Assembly: GCA_020747015.1 (NCBI GenBank)
Contig: JAGTJM010000056.1
Span: 62,001-126,000 of the forward strand
DNA: 64,000 bases
Direction: 5' to 3'
Source: Pyrenochaeta sp. MPI-SDFR-AT-0127
Lineage: Eukaryota; Ascomycota; Dothideomycetes; Pleosporales; Cucurbitariaceae
In this document: piece by piece, positions 57,748 through 64,000 of the stretch
How positions within the stretch are numbered: position 1 is the first letter of the stretch
Layout: each line of letters begins with the position of its first letter
Program-made: the position numbers and the translations under genes
Notes under the pieces: generated by a model
Databases searched by the model: none
Told to the model about the DNA's origin: nothing
What the model saw: only the letters and a program-made list of their open reading frames with translations

Positions 57748-59088
57748 ATGTTGTTCAACTCACTCATCGTCCTAGCTCTGTTGCAGCTCACCGCAGCTCA
57801 GAGCGGGAGAAAGCCAGTCTCTAGGAATGCACGATGTGGCAAGGGGTTTGGAGGCCAGACATGCCAGGGAAGCAAGTGGGGCAATTGCTGCTCCCAGTAC
57901 GGGTATGCCTTGCCAGTCTACGCAGTGTTGATTTGATGTTTACAAAGTGTTAGTTACTGTGGAAGCACCAGGGACTACTGCGATGTTGCAAATAAGTGCC
58001 AGAAAGACTTTGGCACTTGCAACGGTCAGCCAGGCCAGCCTCCCGTTAATTCTCGCACCACCTTGTCCACTAGCGTCCGAATCACTACGTCGAACGGTGC
58101 TCCGGCAACGCCATCTCCTAGCGTATCAAACGTTGGAAACCCATCTGGTCCATCTCCATCGGGCACATGTTCTGCCATTACCATCACTGAGTCCGCTCCT
58201 GGCGCGGTGCAAGTCATCACTCAAATTGCCACGCTCGTTGCATCAACCATAACCTTGCCAGCGGTGACGGAAACGCTTGCTGGGTCAATAGTGACTTTGC
58301 CAGCTATCACAGAAACGCTCCCTGCCGTTACCGAAACTTTGCCTGCAATCACAGAAACGCTGCCAGCCGTTACTGAGACGCTACCAGCTGTTACTCTTCC
58401 TGCTGTCACGCTGCCTGCTGTTACGGAGACTCTTCCCGCAGTCACTGAGACTCTTCCCGCAGTCACTGAGACTCTTCCCGCAGTCACTGAGACGCTGCCA
58501 GCTGTCACCGAAACCCTTCCCGCCGTCACTGAGACTCTCCCAGCAGTGACAGAAACACTCCCTGCAATCACCCAAACTCTTCCAGCAGTGACCGTTACCC
58601 AGACTGCATCGGCCTCCTGCGCTGCGACCTGTCCCACCGGTAACCCGATCGTCAACGGTGGATTCGAGAACTCATTATCCGGAACTTGGTCTGTCCTGCA
58701 AGCTGGCGATGTTACACTCGAACGAGTACTGCTGGGCGGTGCTAATAATTATGCTTTCCGCTCTCGTATTTCATCCACGAATAGCAATCTTCCACAACGT
58801 ATTGTACAAGCCGTCACAGTCTGTCCAGGTGTCAACTACCAGGCCTCCTTTGAGGCTCGTCGAGTCACCTCGGCTGGCACTGTTGCAGCTACCATGTACG
58901 TCAACGACGTTCCCTTGGCCGGCGGCACCATTTCAGCTACAAGCTTCACGGCTGCCGCCACAATCAACTCTGGCATTTTCTCGACCACTTCGAATTCAGT
59001 CATAATAAGGATAGAATTCACGTACAGCAGTTCGTTGGGCTCAGCGAAGGAAGTCCAAGTCGATAATGTCGCGCTCACAAGGTTGTAG
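57748..59088 (+). CDS. Secreted chitin-binding (hevein/CBM18) protein with heptad repeats
   Basis: Two exons, 57748-57902 and 57954-59088, giving 429 aa. The signal peptide is MLFNSLIVLALLQLTAAQS. Residues about 30-75 form a hevein-type domain with all eight cysteines (C, C, CC, C, C, C, C) including GNCCSQYGYCGS; the intron interrupts it at the Gly-Tyr junction. A Ser/Thr/Pro-rich spacer leads to about 16 units of LPAVTET-type repeat. The C-terminal about 145 residues (NPIVNGGFENSLSGTW onward) look like a CBM4/9-like beta-sandwich. It probably binds chitin or glucan at the wall or in the medium, where such lectins can shield hyphae. There is no GPI signal. The repeat makes length variation between strains likely. 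Confidence 0.88.
58255..58600 (+). repeat. In-frame tandem repeat encoding LPAVTET
   Basis: About 16 units, mostly 21 bp, encode LPA(V/I)TET. Two adjacent units are shortened to five residues (LPAVT), each an in-frame 6-bp loss. Synonymous codons differ between early units, while the later ones share longer identical stretches, as if recently amplified by slippage. Confidence 0.9.
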
Positions 59089-60139
59089 AGAGACATCATG
59101 TCTCAATTCTAATAGCACAAACCGTACATAATTTGAACTATGAACACGTAACTTCTAATCGCAAATGCTTATTCTTCTTCAATGAGATATTTCACGTTTC
59201 AATATGGTCAACACTTAGGTTCAGCGACCATTCCGTAAGGAAAAGAGCAAGTGTAGCGGATGGTTATCCTTCAGCAAGCATTGGGATCATGTGTAGATCA
59301 TCTGTTCCAGAGACTGCTCTTTAAATCAATCTTTTCAGGTAGATACACTATCTTCCAAGGGTGACATCGTGAGCAACAGTATGTTGATCAGGTCTATGTG
59401 CATTTTATCGAGGTTGTATGTAATTGATGGAATCAGTCTGCCAACCAGCCGAACGACTTATCAGAAATTGAAAGACAGCTTGTTAATCAAAAGAAAGGCA
59501 AAGATTTCCTGATTCCTGAGCGACTTATCCGTTGGGGTTAGTAGACCTCAGCCGCACGTCTGGGCAATCTTGTGCACCCAAGACATGAATGCTTGGAAAC
59601 ATCTTTTCTTGGGCTTAGACGAAGCGCCATAAGCTTGGAGATAAAACAAGTAGAACTTAGTACTGCTGCAGCGGTACCATTACCTGAAAGTTGCGTGTCA
59701 CTAGTGTGCATTTTGCCCAGGTCGGCTTGAAATGGATACGTAATTCACTCGTTGAAGTCCAGCGATCTGGCCCTTAACTGCGCGTGAGTGGGTCACACCT
59801 GGAGACAGCCATGACGGGAAGCAAAAATACAATTTTCTATGCAGCACAGCAGATTCTAGACGGAGAGTCTATAACTTCTAACATTGCGGCGCGACATCCC
59901 AGAACTTCTCACTCCGCTAGGTCAAAAAGCATATCCTTAGAAATACTTCTTGCATTATCATTCTCGAAGCCCCTTGTGAAGCACATCGGGCTTTGTAATC
60001 ATGGCGATGGCTTGTGCGAGTGGCGTGAATGTTGTCGCCTGCTTAAGTCTAATTTAGCCAACTTACTCGTCGTCACTGACATTTTTTGAAGTTTATTCTC
60101 CTTCAAAAGTAAAGGACAATATATGCTCACGAGAGACAG
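59089..60139. other. Intergenic, no gene
   Basis: About 1 kb with only short frames, downstream of the lectin gene. The right side borders the degraded gene and may include more relic sequence. Confidence 0.5.
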
Positions 60140-62600
60140 TTATTTGATAGCCATCCGGCCATGACAGAAGCTACCTCCCATCATTACTGAGCCCTCTGCA
60201 AAGTATTTTCCGAATTTGCGAGAAGGCAGAGACTCCACCTGTCTCCATACCTTGGCAGGATTAACTTCAATTATGAATAGATCCCGCGAGGAACTCTTCA
60301 TCATCATCATCATCTTTTTCTGATGAGTTGTTTGCTCCCAGAATATATTCCTCGTTCTCATCATGTTTCGCTTGTCCCTGCGCCACGTGTCTGACAACCG
60401 CGTGAGGGCTATGCGTAGTTGAGGCAGAGTGTTACTCAACCCCGAGAGGAGACACATCTGGCCGCAGAATGGTCAACAAAGGTTGAAGATTATCGAAAGT
60501 CATTAGAGAATCTCTCAGAACCTCGCCACCTAGCTATGAAGTGCTATTCGATTCTTGTAGAGATAGGATATTTTCTTTCAACTGCTGGACTTTACCCTCT
60601 GGTTGAGCAATGATCTCAGCCATTTTTTGGCACGTCTGAGGCGTGTAGATCAAGCTGGCACTAGCAATTCGATCTGGCTAGGTGCGTTGGGCATTTCGAT
60701 TTCGTTCTTGGGTGCACCTTTGGTGGCTGTTTTGTAAGAACAGCCCCATGACGCGAGCAAGGTATACGTCTTCGTCTTCAGTGCAATCATTCAGATACCC
60801 TTTATCTGCAGCATCCAGCGAAGAAAGAACAGTCGATAGAAGCTCGTTGTTGAAATGCGACTCTGTGTCTGAAGTACGAACTGTCGGCTGCCCATTCACT
60901 CCTAGCAAGCCATGAGAGGGGAGCAGCACCTCGTAGGGAACGACACCGTGTTTCTTCTCCTAAGTAACATTGTTATTAATACCTGAAAGTCCTTGAAGTG
61001 CACATATCCAATTCCGCTCTCCTTTCAGCATGCGACACATCAAATCGACCCTATCTTGACGCGTTTGGATGCAGTACAACATTGATCAAGACCATTAGGT
61101 GATGCAACATCTTCCATTTCCTAGAAAGTATGATGTTGTGCCTTTGCCAGACGCGAATTGGATGAGGTTGGGTTGAATAATGTACTTGGACGCTTAGTAG
61201 CATTTTCGTTTTGGGCTCGCTGCTCATATCCAAGGACAAAGTGGAAGAATATTTTCAACTTCTTAGCCCTTAAGGGCCGGCACGCCAATATATGAAAGTG
61301 AACGCTTCCTCTAGATTAACTTAGTCTACGGTGATCAGTGACCGAAGTGGTACAGAACTAACTTGTCATTCGCATATCCAAGATGACTCTTGCAATGTTT
61401 GTTATGTTGTCCTGAAGGCCACACATGCTCGATAGGATCTAGCTCCTTCTTAGATTTGCCTAGAATGCAGATTGCTCGAGGCCTTTGTGGCATTGTAATG
61501 GCAGATTACGATTTGAAGAGATCCCCATGATTCTGTCACTTGAATATTGCTTTTTTGATTACCTAGGCAGAGTCCTTTCCTACTACAGGAGTCTTTTGAT
61601 CATGACAACGTCTGCATTTCATGCGCCATTCCTCATCGCTGTACATATCTTCGTCTGGGTGTAGTGGTTTTCAAGAAGTGTGACGCGTGCATAAAGGAGG
61701 TAGATCATCTCCAGTAGCATCGGGTGGCCGCAAGGCTGCAGTAACGGTTTCTAAAGCAGTAGCAATATCTCCTGCGGCAGTCGATGCGTTGTTTCGGCCC
61801 TGGCTTATGCTTGCATGAGCATGCTCTGCTAAGGAAACTGATCTCAGAGACTCATTAAAGAACTTCTCCATGAGGCTCAGTCAGTCTTCCAACCTACCTA
61901 TCAAAACTCTCCCAGTGGGGACAAAACCACTACAGGACGAGTAACGCCAGGATATGAGCTCAAGACTAAAGATGCTCCACATTCGAAGGCTGTAAATCTC
62001 GTAGAAGATTCAGAAGTGACAATTTGTGTCTCTATGGCTCATTTAGTATCCTCAAGCATATGCTCCTCATGGGAGTTCTTTGATATCTTGGCTATATTCA
62101 ACTAGCGTTGCACCAAACTGTCGCAGTCATTGTGGCCTGCTTGACATCCATCTTCTGTGTTCACGGTCATCGGCGTTTCTATACTACCACTCGAAAATCG
62201 CTTCGCTTCATTTACTAGTGTTGAAGTAGGCTGATTGTTACCCCTTCTTCGGAGTTGGTCAACTCAGAAGATTTCTCTTCATGAAGGTGGTCAGTGCTCG
62301 GATCAGTTGGTGCAGCGCTTGCCCTAGAATTCGATTGACGTAGATTTATATGCTCCAGAGAAGTGGTTCCGGAGCCCATATTGTTCTCAAAAGCTGCAGA
62401 AGAAATATACACATCTTCCATACTCTCTATGAGACCATGTGATTGCGCGAGGGAGTCTGACACTTGATGGACTCCAGAACTCGCGAACAAAGTACTTAAG
62501 AGACATATCCAGGAGGCAAAACATCCAATGATAGGCGATGCTGCAACATCATCGTTGGAGGAAAGTCATTGAAAGCGTTGGTATCGCACGGCAAGCAGTG
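60140..62600 (-). pseudogene. Degraded protein-coding gene with multiple nonsense codons and frame changes
   Basis: The minus strand reads as protein over most of 2.4 kb but is broken. From 61082 to 60270 a single frame (for example QDRVDLMCRMLKGERNWICA, then DAADKGYLNDCTEDEDVYLA) is stopped only by TAG at 60960-60962, 60678-60680 and 60534-60536 and TAA at 60432-60434. Each could arise from CAG or CAA by one C-to-T change. Farther upstream, blocks in other frames continue, with TGA at 61881-61883 and 62039-62041 and TAG at 62102-62104. One block near 61.6 kb has a CRRCH motif; the N-terminal block has one hydrophobic segment. Some frame changes may be introns. No family is recognised. An AT-rich relic killed by RIP or drift fits best. 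Confidence 0.55.
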
Positions 62601-63424
62601 ATTGCTTTTAATTTCTGTAATCGACGGAAAATCGGGTTAAGGCAGGGAAAGCGGGCTCCCTCATTCGCACCTCCTCGTAATCACATCTGATTTGGGTCCT
62701 TGGCGATATATCTGGTAAGACTCGACGAGGAGATTGCGACCAGAAGTCAAGGCGTTTCGAGGATCATCGATTGTTGCGAGCCATCAGGGAGCTTCTGGCG
62801 CTTTTGTTATCGCACATCGCGATTACAGTCAAGTTGGCAACTCGACGTGTCAGTCGACTATGCGGCGCATCGCAACTAGCTGCCCCTACTACCCACCAGT
62901 TAGTTGGCTTGTTGGTCCTCACCAGCACTGTCAGTTTAACTCGCTGCAAAAGAGCTAATACAACAAGTAGGTAATCTTAAGCGAGTGGATATGAAGGGCA
63001 TTTGTGCTAGTACGTTTGTGATCTTGCAGGAGCCCTGGCACATTCGTTTCGCGAGAATGTATAGCCCGCTTTTCCTACCAATAGTGGGGGCCTTGAGGAC
63101 CGTTCTCCATGAGATTCACCAAGTTTGTGTAAATCAAGATTTGCAACCGCAAATGGATCTTCTAAAGGCGGGGCAAAGGCGCTTAGAAGTACTAGAAGGG
63201 GACCTGCAGTGTCTTCTTTGATATGGATTAGCTCCACTCGTTCGTTGTGGGGAGGTCATCCGACGGGTATACTTGAATAGACTGCGTGCGATAGATTTAT
63301 CTGTCTGTTGGGATTCCCATCACCTGTCGAGAGCTAGGAAATAGATCTAGAAAGAGCGAAATCTGTAAACAGTGGCGTAAATGCGAAGCATAGGGCAAAA
63401 TTTTTCCATTTTGCTATCCTGGTG
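62601..63424. other. Intergenic or relic sequence
   Basis: Minus-strand stretch 63237-63007 (76 codons, LLVLLSAFAPPLEDPFAVAN) and the plus frame 62985-63221 overlap. Either could be relic coding sequence but neither has a domain or a clean start. No gene is called. Confidence 0.4.
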
Positions 63425-64000
63425 CTAACCCTGGAGTTGTCTAGAACTGAGTGCATCGAACGTGGTCACCGTATCAATACAACGCGATCCGGACAACCAA
63501 TTCGAAGATCTCTCTTTCCCAAAGATGTTCTTCAACATGAATTTTGCAAACTCATCAGTCTCTTCCGGTGCGAACATGAAAAGACACTCTGCGTGCGCGC
63601 GTCCGATGCATCGCACATCTTGCTCCGCAGATATCTTGGCCCAGGCCGGCGCCGACTCCGCTGACCATAACCCTTCGCGTGTAGTAAACATGACATCGCC
63701 TTTGCATTGCGCCCATCCTTGTTTGAGGCCATCGTAAGAGGCACTGATGCCTTGAATCACGAGCCAAGTTCGCCTCAGGCTTTCAGAAATGATCCAGAAT
63801 CGCCACAATAGTTCGGTAGGCGTGAGTAAAGGAGCAAGAGAAAAATATAGCCCGTCTATTGACATGTCCCTCTTTATCGTCGCGCTGGCATTTCTGAGGG
63901 TGCGATCAAGGAGTTCTCCTAAGACTGGAGCACGGCTCTCAGCAAGGTGGCGCGAACGTATATCACCGTCAAACAAGCCTATCATTTGATACACGAACAA
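63425..64000 (-). CDS. Fungal-specific transcription factor, C-terminal part (cut by window edge)
   Basis: Partial: the frame is open at the right edge of the window, and 191 residues are visible. LFDGDIRSRHLAE, LWRFWIISESLRRTWLVIQG, a following stretch with cysteine (QCKGD) and REGLWSAESAPAW match the regulatory domain seen in many ascomycete Zn2Cys6 or C2H2 transcription factors. The DNA-binding domain would lie outside the window. The stop is at 63425-63427 after SRQLQG. Whether a final intron precedes it cannot be checked here. Its target genes are unknown. Confidence 0.65.
   Translation of the reverse strand: MFVYQMIGLFDGDIRSRHLAESRAPVLGELLDRTLRNASATIKRDMSIDGLYFSLAPLLTPTELLWRFWIISESLRRTWLVIQGISASYDGLKQGWAQCKGDVMFTTREGLWSAESAPAWAKISAEQDVRCIGRAHAECLFMFAPEETDEFAKFMLKNIFGKERSSNWLSGSRCIDTVTTFDALSSRQLQG

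Noticed and set aside
58221..58655. 144-codon minus-strand frame with V-S-V-T-A-G repeats
   Set aside because: Mirror of the LPAVTET tandem array in the lectin gene.
60298..60318. ATC/GAT trinucleotide run as an independent microsatellite feature
   Set aside because: Short (about five to six units) and encodes an Asp run within the degraded gene, so it is not listed separately.

Overview
This window looks like nuclear DNA from a filamentous ascomycete (Pezizomycotina). The genes have many short introns (about 44-170 bp, mostly GTANGT...YAG) and no operons or ribosome-binding sites. The families are typically fungal: a PTH11/SAT4-type receptor, a HeLo-domain protein, a TmpL-like adenylation/redox membrane protein, a hybrid histidine kinase, a hevein-type chitin-binding lectin and a fungal-specific transcription factor. 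Dothideomycetes (Pleosporales) is my best guess, by inference from the gene set; I ran no search. All exon models were built by hand from splice sites and frame continuity. Each complete spliced model sums to a whole number of codons.

Layout. 1.4-9 kb: secreted carboxylesterase (-), PTH11-like seven-helix protein (+), HeLo-domain protein (+). 10.8-17 kb: six-exon enoyl-CoA hydratase (-) and an eight-exon TmpL-like protein (+). 17-23.7 kb is gene-poor, with one weak coding-like stretch at 18.2-19.2 kb. 23.7-31.1 kb: GAF-containing hybrid histidine kinase (+) and a SERCA-type calcium ATPase (+). 31.8-36.6 kb: lysine-rich AT-hook protein (-) and an acyl-CoA ligase (-) whose last small exon encodes a C-terminal peroxisomal signal. 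38-42 kb: CorA-like membrane protein (+) and an anion:cation symporter (-).

42.3-51.2 kb is the most striking block. It holds a membrane acyltransferase-like protein (-), a processive family-2 glycosyltransferase (-) and a secreted GH16-like domain fused to a multi-pass acyltransferase-3-like domain (+). Together they resemble a small locus for making, exporting and acylating an extracellular polysaccharide. That function is inference from domain content and proximity.

51.3-59.1 kb: TauD-type dioxygenase (-), STK19-like protein (-), DGAT2 (+) and a chitin-binding protein with a heptad repeat (+). 60.1-62.6 kb contains a degraded gene on the minus strand. In its best-preserved part (60.27-61.08 kb) one reading frame is interrupted only by TAG/TAA codons, as expected when CAG/CAA undergo C-to-T change (RIP or deamination). 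The window ends inside a fungal transcription factor (-). Lipid metabolism genes (enoyl-CoA hydratase, acyl-CoA ligase, DGAT2) are scattered and do not form a cluster.
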